A stretch of 64,000 nucleotides of DNA from Massilia sp. 9096 (GCF_000745265.1 NZ_JQNN01000001.1:2790001-2854000); one strand, 5' to 3'. Shown: positions 35,104 through 44,980, counted from the stretch's first letter. A program made the numbers and translations. The notes: a model not told the origin generated them from the sequence alone.

Positions 35104-35829
35104 TCAACGCTTGGCGTCGACGTCGGGCGGCGGTGCGCTGTTGACGATGTCGTTGTGTTCCTTGACCCAGCTCTCGGTCGCAATGCGCCAGGCATTGTAA
35201 TCGGCCAGCACCATGTTGCCGGCGACCTTGATGTCCTCGGCAGCGCGCTCGCCGACGTCCTTCAGGTGCGCCTCGGCGCGCTCGGTTTCTTCCTTGGTCA
35301 GCAGCGGCGCGATATCCTTGGGAATCAGTTTGGTCAGCGGCAGGGATTCGTTGAGGTGGACGACCGCGCGGTTGTGGCAGGCTTCCCAATCCTTCATCTT
35401 GGCGCTGTAGCGCTCGATGTCTTCGTTCACCTTCGACACCGAGGGAAAGCGCGGCGCCGGGCAGCGGTAAGCGCCGCCGCTCAGGTCGGCGCCGTCGTAT
35501 TGCGTGAGCCAGTAGTCGATGTCGGCGCGATGCTCGCCGCGCTTTTTCATCATGTCGAGCGAGGCGATCGCCACCTTGTTGCCCTTCGCCGCCGCCTTGC
35601 CCCACCACAGCGCCGCCTTGTCGGCGTCGACCGCGCCGGCTTCGCCGTAAAAATACATCTCGCCCAAGTGCTGCTGGGCCATCACGTTGCCGGCGTTGGC
35701 CAGTTTGGTGTACTTCTGCAACGCTTCGGGATAAGCCTTCTTGGCGAACAGGGCGTCGGCGTCGGACAACTCGTCGGCCGAGGCAGTGCCGCACAGCAGG
35801 AGCGCGGCGCACAACAGGACTGTCTTCAT
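35104..35829 (-). CDS. Exported protein with Sel1-like (TPR) repeats
   Basis: A 241-residue periplasmic protein. A signal peptide (MKTVLLCAALLLCGTASA) is followed by one or two Sel1/TPR-like repeats (about 20-85; YPEALQKYTKLANAGNVMAQQHLGEMYFYGEAG). The C-terminal half is unassigned and contains paired cysteines near YRCPAP and WEACHN. I use ATG 35829; an ATG at 35850 adds MLKRKTA before the signal peptide. Sel1 repeats usually mediate protein contacts. It is monocistronic. Confidence 0.75.
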   Translation of the reverse strand: MKTVLLCAALLLCGTASADELSDADALFAKKAYPEALQKYTKLANAGNVMAQQHLGEMYFYGEAGAVDADKAALWWGKAAAKGNKVAIASLDMMKKRGEHRADIDYWLTQYDGADLSGGAYRCPAPRFPSVSKVNEDIERYSAKMKDWEACHNRAVVHLNESLPLTKLIPKDIAPLLTKEETERAEAHLKDVGERAAEDIKVAGNMVLADYNAWRIATESWVKEHNDIVNSAPPPDVDAKR

Positions 35830-36002
35830 GGCGGTTTTGCGTTTGAGCATAATTCAAGGAAATGCGAGTGTGCGGCTATCTTACGCGCCAGCAATGGTGC
35901 CGTCAGTATTTATCGGACGTCAACTTATGCATCCGGAAACAATACGGTACACACGCCTTCGCTTTGCGACTCTATACTTGCTTGATCGTTATTGATGAGG
36001 CA

Positions 36003-36752
36003 ATGATGAACCCTTCCCGCTTTGTGAGCGCCGTCCTTATCGCCTGTGCGGTAAGCGCCGTGGCGCATGCCCAGACCGCCGAGCGCCCCGCCATCAAGGA
36101 AGGCGACAAGTGGCGCTTCCTGTCCAAGGTCGAAGAGCTCAAGAACGGCACGCTGACCTCGTCGAGCCGCGAAGTCGATGCCTGGGTGACCCGCGTCGGC
36201 TCTCATTCCTTCATCCAGGCCACCAAACCGGTCGACAGCAACTTGCCGCCGCGTGAAGCCGACATCAACCTGGACTGGAGCAGGTCGCAGATACGCGACG
36301 GCGCGGAAAAGATCGTCGGCCGCCCTTACCTGTATCCGCTCAAGCCGGGTTTGAGCTGGGACACGGACGCAACCGACCCGCATCCAGCACCGGGCGTCAA
36401 GACGCTGCGCAACAAGTTGCATTTCACGGTGCTGGGTTGGGAAGAGGTGAAGGTACCCGCAGGGTCCTTCAAGGCGCTGAAGATCGAAACGGAAGGCAAC
36501 TGGTTCAGGGAATTCGAACCGGTCGGACCCCACACCAGCAGCACGACCACCGTCAGCCCGGCGGGCCAGTCGACGCTGGTCAACGCCCAGGGCGGGCGCA
36601 CGCCCGACCCGGTCGGCGGACGCATGTACCGGCTGACCTGGTATGTTCCCGAGGTCAAGCGCGAGGTCAAGGTCATCGCCGAGGAATACACGCCGACGGG
36701 CGTCGTGCAGCATCGCACGACGCAGGAACTCGAATCCTACAGCGTCGACTGA
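36003..36752 (+). CDS. Hypothetical exported protein, 249 aa
   Basis: A 249-residue protein with a clear signal peptide (about 1-24, cleavage after AHA). The mature part is beta-rich and begins IKEGDKWRFLSKVEELKNG. Segments such as WEEVKVPAGSFKALKIETEG and RLTWYVPEVKREVKVIAEEY resemble proteins that measure or stabilise extracytoplasmic lipids, but I recognise no named family. A GAGGCA sequence precedes ATG 36003. It converges on metZ with a 13-bp gap. Confidence 0.7.
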   Translation: MMNPSRFVSAVLIACAVSAVAHAQTAERPAIKEGDKWRFLSKVEELKNGTLTSSSREVDAWVTRVGSHSFIQATKPVDSNLPPREADINLDWSRSQIRDGAEKIVGRPYLYPLKPGLSWDTDATDPHPAPGVKTLRNKLHFTVLGWEEVKVPAGSFKALKIETEGNWFREFEPVGPHTSSTTTVSPAGQSTLVNAQGGRTPDPVGGRMYRLTWYVPEVKREVKVIAEEYTPTGVVQHRTTQELESYSVD

Positions 36753-36765
36753 CCGCGCCGCTGGC

Positions 36766-38007
36766 TCAGCCCGCCAGCGCGCCGCCGAAGTCGGCCAGCA
36801 GGTCGGCCGGGTCTTCGATGCCGACCGACACCCTGATCAGGGATTCGGCGATGCCCATGCTGGCGCGGCGCTCCGGCCCCATCTCGAAGAAGATCGTGTG
36901 CGCGACCGGAATCACCAGCGTGCGCGTGTCGCCGAGGTTACTGGCCGGGATCGCCACCTTCAGGCGGTTCAGGTAGTCGAAGCAATCGATCCCCTCCTTG
37001 AGCTCGAACGAGAACAGCGAGCCGTAGGCGCGGAACTGGCTGCTGGCCAGTGCGTGCTGCGGGTGCGATTCCAGGCCAGGGTAGTAGACCGCGGCGACGC
37101 GTTCGTCGGCCTCGAGCATGCGCGCGAGCGCGAGCGCGTTGGCGCAGGTGCGCTCCATGCGCAGCGCCAGCGTCTCCGCGCCGACCGCGATATGGTGCGC
37201 GGCTTCCGGCGCCAGACTGGCGCCGAAATCGCGCAGCGACTTGGCGCGCAACTGGGCCATGCCCTGGGCATTCGGCGCCAGCTTGCGGAAGTTCGGCGCG
37301 ATGTTCGGGTAGGCGCTCCAGTCGAACACGCCGGTGTCGGTCAGCGCGCCGCCCAGCGCCATGCCGTGCCCGCCGATCGACTTGGTCAGCGAATTGACGA
37401 CGAGGCCGGCGCCGACCGCCTTCGGACGGAACAGATAGGGGGTGGTCATGGTGTTGTCGACCACGTACAGGATGCCCTTCTGGCGGCACAACGCGCCGAT
37501 ACGCTCCAGATCGGCAATTTGAGTGCGCGGGTTGGCGATGGTCTCGACAAAGACCAGGCGCGTGTTCGGCTGCAGCGCGGCTTCGACGTTGGCGACATCG
37601 GTCGCATCGACGAACGACACCTCGGTGCCCTGCGCCGCCACGGTGTTCCACAGGCTGTTGGTGTTACCGAACAAAAAGGACGACGACACCACGTGGTCGC
37701 CATCCTTGAGCAGCGCCTGGGCCAGCGCGCCGATCGCCGCCATGCCGGTGCCGAAGCACAGCGTGGCGACGCCGTCTTCCATCTTCGTCACTTTCTCTTC
37801 GAGTGCGGAGACGGTCGGGTTGCCCTGGCGCCCGTAGCGAAAGCCCGGCTCCTTGCCCTGGAATACCGAAGCCAGCTGGCGCGCGTCGGTGTAGCCGAAC
37901 GCGACCGAAGTGTGGATCGGCTTGTGCAGCGAGTTATGCTCGATCGGCTTGCGGCGATCGTTGTGCAGGATGGTGGTGGTGAAACCGTATTCAGTCTTGT
38001 CGTTCAT
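36766..38007 (-). CDS. metZ: O-succinylhomoserine sulfhydrylase / cystathionine gamma-synthase family
   Basis: A 413-residue Cys/Met-metabolism PLP enzyme. The PLP lysine lies in VVNSLTKSIGGHG; FRYGRQGNPTVSALEEKV and FGTGMAAIGA are family signatures. MetZ makes homocysteine directly from activated homoserine and sulfide. The position after cvpA-purF is typical of MetZ in beta- and gammaproteobacteria, but O-acetylhomoserine as substrate cannot be excluded. A terminator after purF separates the transcripts. Confidence 0.85.
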   Translation of the reverse strand: MNDKTEYGFTTTILHNDRRKPIEHNSLHKPIHTSVAFGYTDARQLASVFQGKEPGFRYGRQGNPTVSALEEKVTKMEDGVATLCFGTGMAAIGALAQALLKDGDHVVSSSFLFGNTNSLWNTVAAQGTEVSFVDATDVANVEAALQPNTRLVFVETIANPRTQIADLERIGALCRQKGILYVVDNTMTTPYLFRPKAVGAGLVVNSLTKSIGGHGMALGGALTDTGVFDWSAYPNIAPNFRKLAPNAQGMAQLRAKSLRDFGASLAPEAAHHIAVGAETLALRMERTCANALALARMLEADERVAAVYYPGLESHPQHALASSQFRAYGSLFSFELKEGIDCFDYLNRLKVAIPASNLGDTRTLVIPVAHTIFFEMGPERRASMGIAESLIRVSVGIEDPADLLADFGGALAG

Positions 38008-38020
38008 GGTCTAGACATCG

Positions 38021-38046
38021 AAAAAACGGGCGCACGCGGCGCCCGT
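38021..38046 (-). terminator. Intrinsic terminator after purF
   Basis: On the minus strand ACGGGCGC-CGCGT-GCGCCCGT (38046-38026) is followed by TTTTTT (38026-38021). It lies between the purF stop and the metZ start. Confidence 0.9.
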
Positions 38047-38050
38047 CGGA

Positions 38051-39574
38051 TCACTCTGCCGGCACCGCCGGGTTGAGGTTCAGCTGAGTACGCACGATGT
38101 CGTCGGACGACTTGCCGCTGCTCTTGTGGCGGTGGCTCTCCAGCGCATCCAGGTATTCCGCCGTCACGTCGCCGGTCACGTAGACGCCGTCGAAGCACGA
38201 CGCTTCCACGTTGGTGATTTCCGGATTGACGTCCATGATCGACTTGCGCAGCGCATCCAGGTCCTGGTAGACCAGGCGGTCGGCGGTGATTTCCTTGCAC
38301 ACTTCCTCGACCGTGCGGCCGTGGGCGATCAGCTCGTCGCGCGTCGGCATGTCGATGCCGTACACGTTCGGGTACAGCACCGGCGGCGCAGCCGAGGCGA
38401 AGAACACCTTGCGGGCGCCGGCTTCGCGCGCCATCTGCACGATCTCGCGGCTGGTGGTGCCACGCACGATCGAGTCGTCGACCAGCAGCACGTTCTTGTC
38501 CTTGAACTCGGCGGCGATCGCGTTGAGCTTCTGGCGCACCGACTTCTTGCGCATCGCCTGGCCCGGCATGATGAAGGTGCGGCCGACGTAGCGGTTCTTG
38601 ATGAAGCCTTCGCGGTACTCGACGCCCAGTTTCAGCGCCAGCTGGATCGCGGCCGGGCGCGAGGAATCCGGGATCGGCATCACGACGTCGATTTCCTCGA
38701 CCGGGATCTCCTTGCGGATCTTGTCGGCCAGGTATTCGCCCATGCGCAGGCGGGTCGCGTACACCGAGGCGCCGTCGATCACGGAATCGGGGCGCGCCAG
38801 GTACACGTATTCGAAGGCGCACGGGTTCAGCGACGATTTCTCGGCGCACTGCTGGCTGTGCATGCGACCGTCGTCGGCGATCCATACGGCTTCGCCCGGC
38901 GCGATGTCGCGCATGTAGCGGAAACCCAGGCCTTCCAGCGCCACCGATTCGCTCGCCACCAGGTATTCCGGACCGTGCTCGGTTTCGTTCACGCCGATGC
39001 ACAGCGGACGGATGCCGTACGGGTCGCGGAAGGCCAGCAGGCCGTGGCCGGCGATCTGGGCGATCACGGCGTAGGCGCCGCGGATACGGCGGTGCACCAC
39101 CGACATGGCCTTGAACACGGCTTCCGGCGACAGCGAGTAGCCGTCGGCGGCCTGCTGGATCTCGTGGGCCAGCACGTTGAGCAGCACTTCCGAGTCGGAA
39201 CCGGTGTTGACGTGGCGGCGGTCGATGCGGAACAGCTCTTCTTTCAGCTGGGCCTGGTTGGTCAGGTTGCCGTTGTGCGCCAGCGTGATCCCGAACGGCG
39301 CGTTGACGTAGAACGGCTGCGCTTCCTCTTCGCTGGACGAGCCGGCGGTCGGATAGCGGCAGTGACCGATGCCGGAATTGCCCATCAGCGAGCGCATGTT
39401 ACGTGTGCGGAACACGTCGCGCACCAGGCCATTGGCCTTGTACATCGAGAACATGCTGCTGTGGTTGGTTGCGATACCGGCCGCGTCCTGGCCGCGGTGC
39501 TGCAGCAGCAGCAATGCGTCATACAGCAACTGGTTGACGGGGGCTTGCGAGACGACGCCGACGATGCCACACAT
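38051..39574 (-). CDS. purF: Amidophosphoribosyltransferase
   Basis: A 507-residue enzyme for the first committed step of purine synthesis, making phosphoribosylamine from PRPP and glutamine. Cys2 (MCGIVGVVS) is the N-terminal nucleophile of the Ntn glutaminase domain. The C-terminal phosphoribosyltransferase domain has the PRPP loop VLLVDDSIVRGTTSREIV. No propeptide. It follows cvpA, with repeat copy C between them. Confidence 0.98.
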   Translation of the reverse strand: MCGIVGVVSQAPVNQLLYDALLLLQHRGQDAAGIATNHSSMFSMYKANGLVRDVFRTRNMRSLMGNSGIGHCRYPTAGSSSEEEAQPFYVNAPFGITLAHNGNLTNQAQLKEELFRIDRRHVNTGSDSEVLLNVLAHEIQQAADGYSLSPEAVFKAMSVVHRRIRGAYAVIAQIAGHGLLAFRDPYGIRPLCIGVNETEHGPEYLVASESVALEGLGFRYMRDIAPGEAVWIADDGRMHSQQCAEKSSLNPCAFEYVYLARPDSVIDGASVYATRLRMGEYLADKIRKEIPVEEIDVVMPIPDSSRPAAIQLALKLGVEYREGFIKNRYVGRTFIMPGQAMRKKSVRQKLNAIAAEFKDKNVLLVDDSIVRGTTSREIVQMAREAGARKVFFASAAPPVLYPNVYGIDMPTRDELIAHGRTVEEVCKEITADRLVYQDLDALRKSIMDVNPEITNVEASCFDGVYVTGDVTAEYLDALESHRHKSSGKSSDDIVRTQLNLNPAVPAE

Positions 39575-39606
39575 AGTGCGCTCCTAAGAACTTACAACTA
39601 AATTTC

Positions 39607-39725
39607 GGGGACCTCGAAAACCGTAGCGAGCGGCCGCAGTTTCGTTCGAGAAGCACGGCTGTACATTCGGTACAGCGAGCATCGCATAACGAAAATGCAA
39701 AGCGCAGCAGGTTTGCGAGGTTCCC
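39607..39725. repeat. Structured intergenic repeat, copy C
   Basis: A 119-bp copy. Outer arms are GGGGACCTCGAAAACC and GGTTTGCGAGGTTCCC. The middle stem is TTTCGTT with AACGAAA. The apical stem is GCTGTAC with GTACAGC, a compensatory change relative to copies A, B and D. It ends 1 bp from the cvpA stop codon (39727-39729) and lies between cvpA and purF. Confidence 0.9.
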
Positions 39726-39726
39726 A

Positions 39727-40215
39727 TCAGAACTGAACGTGCTGCGCTAAGGCAGCTGGTAGGAAAGGTTTTACGGTGCGCGCGCCGGTTTCCGCAATCG
39801 GCGACAGCAGCGCATTTTTCCAGAAATCCTGCTGGGGGATGGAGGTCATCCCGCACAATATGACGCCGGCCAGCACGATTACAATGCCCCGGCCGAGTCC
39901 GAACAAGCCACCCAGGCCACGGTCCGCCAGGCTCAGGCCGGACGCCTCGATCAGCGCGCCGATCGCCAGGGCCAACAGGCCCATCAGCACACGCGTGCCG
40001 AGGAATAGCGCAACGAAGGCAAGCATCAGCCGCACCGCTTCACCGGGAACGACGGATGGTAGCATGGGCGCCAGTTTCGCGCCGAAGGCGTTCGCGACCA
40101 CGAAGGCCACCACCCAGCCGGCCAGCGACAGGATTTCCTTGACCAGTCCACGCAGGGTACTGATGATGACCGACGAGATCAGGATGAACAGGACGACGTA
40201 GTCGAAGATCGTCAC
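39727..40215 (-). CDS. cvpA: CvpA family membrane protein
   Basis: A 162-residue inner-membrane protein with four hydrophobic segments (FDYVVLFILISSVIISTLRG, LSLAGWVVAFVVANAF, RLMLAFVALFLGTRVLMGLLALAIGAL, GRGIVIVLAGVILC). CvpA is linked to colicin V production and envelope stress, with a poorly defined molecular role. The start is GTG 40215. Between the SPOR gene and purF, the standard location. Confidence 0.93.
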   Translation of the reverse strand: MTIFDYVVLFILISSVIISTLRGLVKEILSLAGWVVAFVVANAFGAKLAPMLPSVVPGEAVRLMLAFVALFLGTRVLMGLLALAIGALIEASGLSLADRGLGGLFGLGRGIVIVLAGVILCGMTSIPQQDFWKNALLSPIAETGARTVKPFLPAALAQHVQF

Positions 40216-40245
40216 AGTGGATGGCGGCGCGCGTTACGGTTGGAG

Positions 40246-41220
40246 TCAGAGGCCGAGCCTGGCGACCTTGGCGCGCGCCTTCTCGGCCTCGTCCCTGGTG
40301 TACGGACCGATCTTCACGCGCACCAGGCCGTTGGCCGACTTTTCCGTGGTCGAGCTGATGCCGGCCGCGCGCAGCTTGGCCTGCACCTCGGCGGCCTTTT
40401 CCTCGCTCGACATCGCGGCGACCTGCACCATCGCTTTCGGCGCCGCGGCCGCGCCTTCCGCGTCGGCCTTGGCGGCGCCCTTGCCTTCCAGGATCGCGAG
40501 CGCGCGCGCATCCTCGTGCGCCTTGGCCGGCTTGTCCTCGAGTCTGGGCTTGACCGGTTCCGGCTTGGGCTCCGGCTTGTGTTCCGGCTTGTCGGCCTTG
40601 GCTTCCTTGTGTTCGGGCTTGGGCGCCTTGTGCTCCGGCTTCGGTTCGGGTTTCGGCTCGGATTTCGGTTCCGGCTTGCGCGCCTCGGGCTTGGGCGCCT
40701 TCGGCAGCGGCGGCGGCGCGTCGATCACTTCCTCGCCCTGGTCGACGCTGTCGGCGGCGGCCACGGTCTTGGGGCGGGTGCTGGCGGACGTAGCCGGCGC
40801 AGGCGCGGCCGGCTTGGCCGCGGTGTCGGACGCGGCCGGGGCCTTGGCGGCTGCGGCATCGTCATCCGCCGGCGCGGCCGGCACCGGCAGCGGCGCCGCC
40901 TTGTCCTTGGCCGGGATCTGGATCGCGATGTCGCCGGCCAGCTGCTTGGGCTGGGAGTCGAGCAGCATCGGCAGGCCGATCGCCGCCGCCAGCGCCAGCG
41001 CGATCGCGCCGACCAGGCGGCGCCGCGCACGCTTCTTCTCGGGCAGCATAGGGTCGTTGCCCGGACGGCGGGTGGCGCCGCCGCCCGCGGTTGCGCCGGC
41101 GCTCGAGGCGCGCTTGGCGCGTGCGCGTTCGCCGATCGCGGCGTCGTCGTCCTTGCTGTAGAAACGGCCGCTGTCTTGGGCGGCGCGGTCTCGCTTGTTT
41201 TTATTGGAGAACAAGCCCAT
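40246..41220 (-). CDS. SPOR-domain membrane protein (DedD-like)
   Basis: A 324-residue protein with a cytoplasmic basic N-terminus, one transmembrane helix (about 65-85; RRLVGAIALALAAAIGLPMLL), a long Pro/Lys/Glu-rich periplasmic linker (about 140-240, many PKPE/PEHK units) and a C-terminal SPOR domain (about 245-324; VQVAAMSSEEKAAEVQAKLRAAG) that binds denuded peptidoglycan at the septum. By position it is the DedD counterpart. It is 15 bp after folC. Confidence 0.9.
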   Translation of the reverse strand: MGLFSNKNKRDRAAQDSGRFYSKDDDAAIGERARAKRASSAGATAGGGATRRPGNDPMLPEKKRARRRLVGAIALALAAAIGLPMLLDSQPKQLAGDIAIQIPAKDKAAPLPVPAAPADDDAAAAKAPAASDTAAKPAAPAPATSASTRPKTVAAADSVDQGEEVIDAPPPLPKAPKPEARKPEPKSEPKPEPKPEHKAPKPEHKEAKADKPEHKPEPKPEPVKPRLEDKPAKAHEDARALAILEGKGAAKADAEGAAAAPKAMVQVAAMSSEEKAAEVQAKLRAAGISSTTEKSANGLVRVKIGPYTRDEAEKARAKVARLGL

Positions 41221-41235
41221 GCGATTTCAGGTCAA

Positions 41236-42534
41236 TCAGTGTAAGGAGGATTTGCGGGCTGCCATGACGCCGGCAACGGTATAGAAAGAGCCAAAGACGA
41301 CTATTCTATCATCCTGCCCAGCACGGCTCATGGCATCCGCGAACGCCGCCGCAGGATCAAGGAAGGTTTTCACCGAGAATTCGTCATCCTTGGCGCCGGG
41401 CGGACGCTTCGCTTCCAGCCTGGCGGCCAGCACGGCGGGGTCGGCCGAGCGCGGCGAATCGAGCCGGCACACGCACCAGTGGTCGATGTTGGGCGCGATG
41501 TGCTCGATGACGGCGTCGATGTCCTTGTCCTGCATGATGCCGAACACCGCGTAGGTGTAGCGGTGGTAGCCCATGTTCGACAGGTTCTGGGCCAGCGTCG
41601 CGGCCGCGTGCGGGTTGTGGGCGACGTCCAGCACCGTGGTCGGACGGCCGGCCAGCACCTGGAAGCGGCCCGGCAGCTCGACCAGCGCCAGGCCCGCACG
41701 CGTTTCCTGTGCGCCGACCGGCAATTGCATGCGCAGCGCTTCCAGCGCGGCCAGCGCGGCCGAGGCGTTGAGCAGCTGGTTGGCGCCGCGCAGCGCCGGG
41801 TAAGCCAGCGAATTGCGGCGGATCTCGCGGCCGCCGTACGCCCACTGCTGCTGGTCGCCCTGGTAGTTGAAGTCGCGCCCGATCAGCCACAGGTCGGCGC
41901 CGATGTCCTGCGCATGCTGGATCAGCGATTGCGGCGGCTGCGGGTCGCTGCAGATCGCCGGCTTGCCCGGACGGAAGATGCCGGCCTTTTCGAAACCGAT
42001 TTCCTCGCGCGTGTCGCCCAGGTAGTCCTTGTGGTCGATGTCGATGCTGGTCACGACCGAGACGTCCGGCTCGATCACGTTGACCGCGTCCAGGCGCCCG
42101 CCCAGGCCGACTTCCAGGATCGCCACGTCGATCGTCGAGATCGAGAGCAGGTGCGCGATCGCCAGCGTGGTGAATTCGAAATAGGTCAGGTCGATCTCGC
42201 CGCGCGCGCCTTCGACCACGTTGAAGCTGGCGACCAGGGCGGCATCGCTGGCCATCTCGCCGTTGATGCGGGCGCGCTCGTTGAAGTCGAGGAAGTGCGG
42301 CTTGATGTACAGGCCGACGCGGTAGCCGCCGTGCAGCAGGATCGATTCGAGCATCGCGCAGGTCGAGCCCTTGCCGTTGGTGCCCGCCACCGTGATGACG
42401 GGGCACCTGAAGTTCAGCTGCATGCGCTCCTTGACGGCGCGCACGCGGTCCAGGCCCATGTCGATGTGGGTTTCGGCATGGCGCGACTCGAGCAGAGCCA
42501 GCCAGTCGGGCAAGGTGGTGGGGAGGTTTTGCAT
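41236..42534 (-). CDS. folC: Dihydrofolate synthase / folylpolyglutamate synthase
   Basis: A 432-residue Mur-ligase-like enzyme adding glutamate to dihydropteroate and folates. The P-loop is VAGTNGKGSTCAML; LEVGLGGRLDAVNV and the C-terminal DVAHNPHAA match the family. It lies 85 bp after accD behind a terminator and leads the folC-SPOR-cvpA-purF unit. Confidence 0.96.
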   Translation of the reverse strand: MQNLPTTLPDWLALLESRHAETHIDMGLDRVRAVKERMQLNFRCPVITVAGTNGKGSTCAMLESILLHGGYRVGLYIKPHFLDFNERARINGEMASDAALVASFNVVEGARGEIDLTYFEFTTLAIAHLLSISTIDVAILEVGLGGRLDAVNVIEPDVSVVTSIDIDHKDYLGDTREEIGFEKAGIFRPGKPAICSDPQPPQSLIQHAQDIGADLWLIGRDFNYQGDQQQWAYGGREIRRNSLAYPALRGANQLLNASAALAALEALRMQLPVGAQETRAGLALVELPGRFQVLAGRPTTVLDVAHNPHAAATLAQNLSNMGYHRYTYAVFGIMQDKDIDAVIEHIAPNIDHWCVCRLDSPRSADPAVLAARLEAKRPPGAKDDEFSVKTFLDPAAAFADAMSRAGQDDRIVVFGSFYTVAGVMAARKSSLH

Positions 42535-42551
42535 GGTGTCGTCCGTGACGC

Positions 42552-42600
42552 TAAAAGCAAAACTGCTGCAGGATGCGCCCGTGGGCGACGCCTGCAGCAG
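42552..42600 (-). terminator. Intrinsic terminator between accD and folC
   Basis: On the minus strand CTGCTGCAGG (42600-42591) pairs with CCTGCAGCAG (42572-42563), with an inner CGCCC/GGGCG stem, followed by TTTTGCTTTT. It splits accD from folC. Confidence 0.85.
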
Positions 42601-42619
42601 CCGTCTTTCAACTCAACAT

Positions 42620-43492
42620 TTACGCGATGACGTCGGCCGGCTGGCTTTGCAGCAGGGCCAGCAGGCGCGCGATCTCTTCGCGCATCTTGCGGCGGTCGAC
42701 GATCATGTCGATCGCGCCCTTGGTCAGCAGGAACTCGGCGCGCTGGAAGCCTTCCGGCAGCTTTTCGCGCACGGTGTTCTCGATCACGCGCGGGCCGGCG
42801 AAGCCGATCAGGGCCTTCGGCTCGGCGATCACGACGTCGCCCATGAAAGCGAACGAGGCCGAAACGCCGCCCATGGTCGGGTCGGTCAGCACGCTGATGA
42901 ACGGCAGCTTTTTCTCGGACAGCTTGGTCAGCATCGAGGTGGTCTTGGCCATCTGCATCAGCGACAGCAAGCCTTCCTGCATGCGTGCGCCGCCGGTGGC
43001 TGTGACGCAGATGAACGGCACCTTCTGCTCGAGCGCGACCTGGGCGCCGCGCGCGAAGCGCTCGCCGACCACGGAGCCCATCGAGCCGCCCATGAATTCG
43101 AATTCGAAGCAGGCCACGACCACCGGCAGGCTCATGATCGAGCCGCCCTGCACGATCAGCGCGTCGGTCTCGCCGGTGGCGTCCATCGCGTCCTTCAGGC
43201 GGTCCGGGTACTTCTTGCTGTCCTTGAACTTCAGGGTGTCGACCGGCAGCGCGTCCTGGCCGATTTCATAGCGGCCGCCTTCGTCGAGCAGCGCGTCGAG
43301 GCGCGCGCGGGCGCGGATGCGCATGTGGTGGCTGCACTTCGGGCAGACATGGAGGTTCGCGTCCAGGTCGGCGCGGTACAGCACCGCCTCGCACGACGGG
43401 CACTTGACCCACAGGCCCTCGGGCATGGTCTGGCGTTTGGCGGCATCGGAGCGCTGGATCCGGGGGGGCAGCAGCTTTTCCAACCAACTCAT
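42620..43492 (-). CDS. accD: Acetyl-CoA carboxylase carboxyltransferase beta subunit
   Basis: A 290-residue subunit that with AccA transfers carboxyl from biotin to acetyl-CoA to form malonyl-CoA. The N-terminal four-Cys zinc ribbon is [20 protein letters not shown] plus PKCSHH. The crotonase-like core has [18 protein letters not shown]. It normally follows trpA directly; here an unrelated gene intervenes. Confidence 0.97.
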   Translation of the reverse strand: MSWLEKLLPPRIQRSDAAKRQTMPEGLWVKCPSCEAVLYRADLDANLHVCPKCSHHMRIRARARLDALLDEGGRYEIGQDALPVDTLKFKDSKKYPDRLKDAMDATGETDALIVQGGSIMSLPVVVACFEFEFMGGSMGSVVGERFARGAQVALEQKVPFICVTATGGARMQEGLLSLMQMAKTTSMLTKLSEKKLPFISVLTDPTMGGVSASFAFMGDVVIAEPKALIGFAGPRVIENTVREKLPEGFQRAEFLLTKGAIDMIVDRRKMREEIARLLALLQSQPADVIA

Positions 43493-43598
43493 GTCTTCTC
43501 CTTTGCGGCAATACTGGAATTGGGCGTAGTGTAGCCGTTCGAGTTCGGCTTGTCGAATTCTTGCGGGTAAGCTCTTACCTTCTCGACAAGCTTGAAAA

Positions 43599-44807
43599 TC
43601 AGTCTACATGCGGGTTTCGGCGCGCAAGCAGCCCGGCGATCGCCAGGCCCAGCGCCACGCCGACCGACAGCGCGCCGATTTTCGCCATGCTCCCACAGCC
43701 GCAGTCCGTAGCGGCCCGGGCCTCGATTGGCGGCGGCGTGAAATGCATGAAGCGGGCGACGCCGCCCGGCAAACCCGTCAGCGCGTCGAGCTGGCCCGCA
43801 GCCGCCGTGAAAGTATTCTGGTCGACCTGGTAGGTCAGTCGCAGGATGTCGAGCAGAATGGCGGCGACGTCGCGCTGCTCTTCCGGGACATATTGCCAGA
43901 GCGCATCGTCAAAGCGGATCCCGGGATCGATGGGAGCGGGCCGGGTCTGCACGCGCTGGTAAGCGACGTCGCGCAGGCGTATCAGGCAGCGCAGCATGTC
44001 CTGGACCTTGGCGGGATCGAAGTCGCAGGTCTCGCCCTTGAAGTTCCAGGACGTGTACTGCGTGCCGAACGGATTGCCGCCATCGACATCGATGCCTCGC
44101 ATTTCGATCGGGAACGCATAATTGCCGTCGTCGGGATCATTGAACAGGTAGACGGTGCTCTTGTGCGCTTCGGTGATCACCTCGTACCTGACATGCACGA
44201 CGCGATTCTGCTGATGCCCACCCGGAATCGGAAAGGGATAGCTGCAAAAGCTGCCGAAGCTGATGATGCCGGCCGGCGCCGTCAACGGCATGCCGCCCAC
44301 GACCCATTCGATGACGGCAAACCGGGTATCGACCGACAACCTGATTTTCTGGTGGCGCCGCGTCCGGCGCCAATCCCAGGCGCCCTGGCGGCACAGTCCG
44401 CTGTTTTCCTCCGTGAACTCGAACGTCCCCCGCTCGACCACGGTGGCGTCGAGCGGCACGGTTTCGATATCGAAGTTCCTCGCGAAAGGCGCGCTCTTGG
44501 ACAGGGCGCCGGCTTGCATGCCGATATTGCTGGAGTCGCAGCGCCCCGCGTCGGCCAGCTTGTCTTCCATGCATTCTTCGACATTGGCTCTGTAGAACGA
44601 GCCCACGCCGCCGAAGGGTTCGTTCCAGGTGTACAGGCGGCCGCGCTCGCATCCTTCGTAATGCGTAAGCAAGACATAGCCGGTCGTTTGCAGCCAGTCG
44701 AATTGGTAGCACCAGCGATGCCGCCTGCGCACGCAGGTGTCGAACCATTGCCACGGCCACGGGCCGGGACACCATATCCGTACATCGACTTCTTTCAGGG
44801 TTGGCAT
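43599..44807 (-). CDS. Unrecognised protein with C-terminal membrane anchor, 402 aa
   Basis: A 402-residue protein starting at ATG 44807 with a GGAAGGTG box. I do not recognise a family. The N-terminus is rich in Trp, Cys and Arg ([20 protein letters not shown]). The middle (about 100-280) looks like a beta-rich domain, and YRANVEECM and GRCDSSNIG add cysteines. Near the C-terminus [31 protein letters not shown] gives one hydrophobic helix with a basic end, suggesting a tail anchor. No N-terminal signal peptide. It sits between trpA and accD with its own 173-bp upstream gap, so it looks inserted into a conserved cluster. Confidence 0.7.
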   Translation of the reverse strand: MPTLKEVDVRIWCPGPWPWQWFDTCVRRRHRWCYQFDWLQTTGYVLLTHYEGCERGRLYTWNEPFGGVGSFYRANVEECMEDKLADAGRCDSSNIGMQAGALSKSAPFARNFDIETVPLDATVVERGTFEFTEENSGLCRQGAWDWRRTRRHQKIRLSVDTRFAVIEWVVGGMPLTAPAGIISFGSFCSYPFPIPGGHQQNRVVHVRYEVITEAHKSTVYLFNDPDDGNYAFPIEMRGIDVDGGNPFGTQYTSWNFKGETCDFDPAKVQDMLRCLIRLRDVAYQRVQTRPAPIDPGIRFDDALWQYVPEEQRDVAAILLDILRLTYQVDQNTFTAAAGQLDALTGLPGGVARFMHFTPPPIEARAATDCGCGSMAKIGALSVGVALGLAIAGLLARRNPHVD

Positions 44808-44927
44808 TGCACACCTTCCGCCTGAGGTGACTGGACAGGTGTAAGACCGTGCATGGCGCTTATAGTTGCGTATCCCGGGCCCGCCGCGCACGACACATGC
44901 CGCGCCAAGCCGGACCGCCGGAAACGA

Positions 44928-44962
44928 CAACGGCACCGGGGCCGTAAGCACCGATGCCGTTG
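44928..44962 (-). terminator. Hairpin downstream of trpA
   Basis: CAACGGC (44928-44934) pairs with GCCGTTG (44956-44962), with an inner CCGG-type helix. No clear U-tract follows, so it may terminate trp transcription only partly. It separates trpA from the unrecognised gene. Confidence 0.4.
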
Positions 44963-44980
44963 TTCCGGGCCGCGTCAGGC

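Noticed and set aside
39584..39856. Minus-strand ORF spanning repeat copy C, and similar ORFs over copies A and D
   Set aside because: Their similarity comes from the shared repeat sequence; the apical and middle stems change as RNA pairs rather than as codons, so these are not genes.
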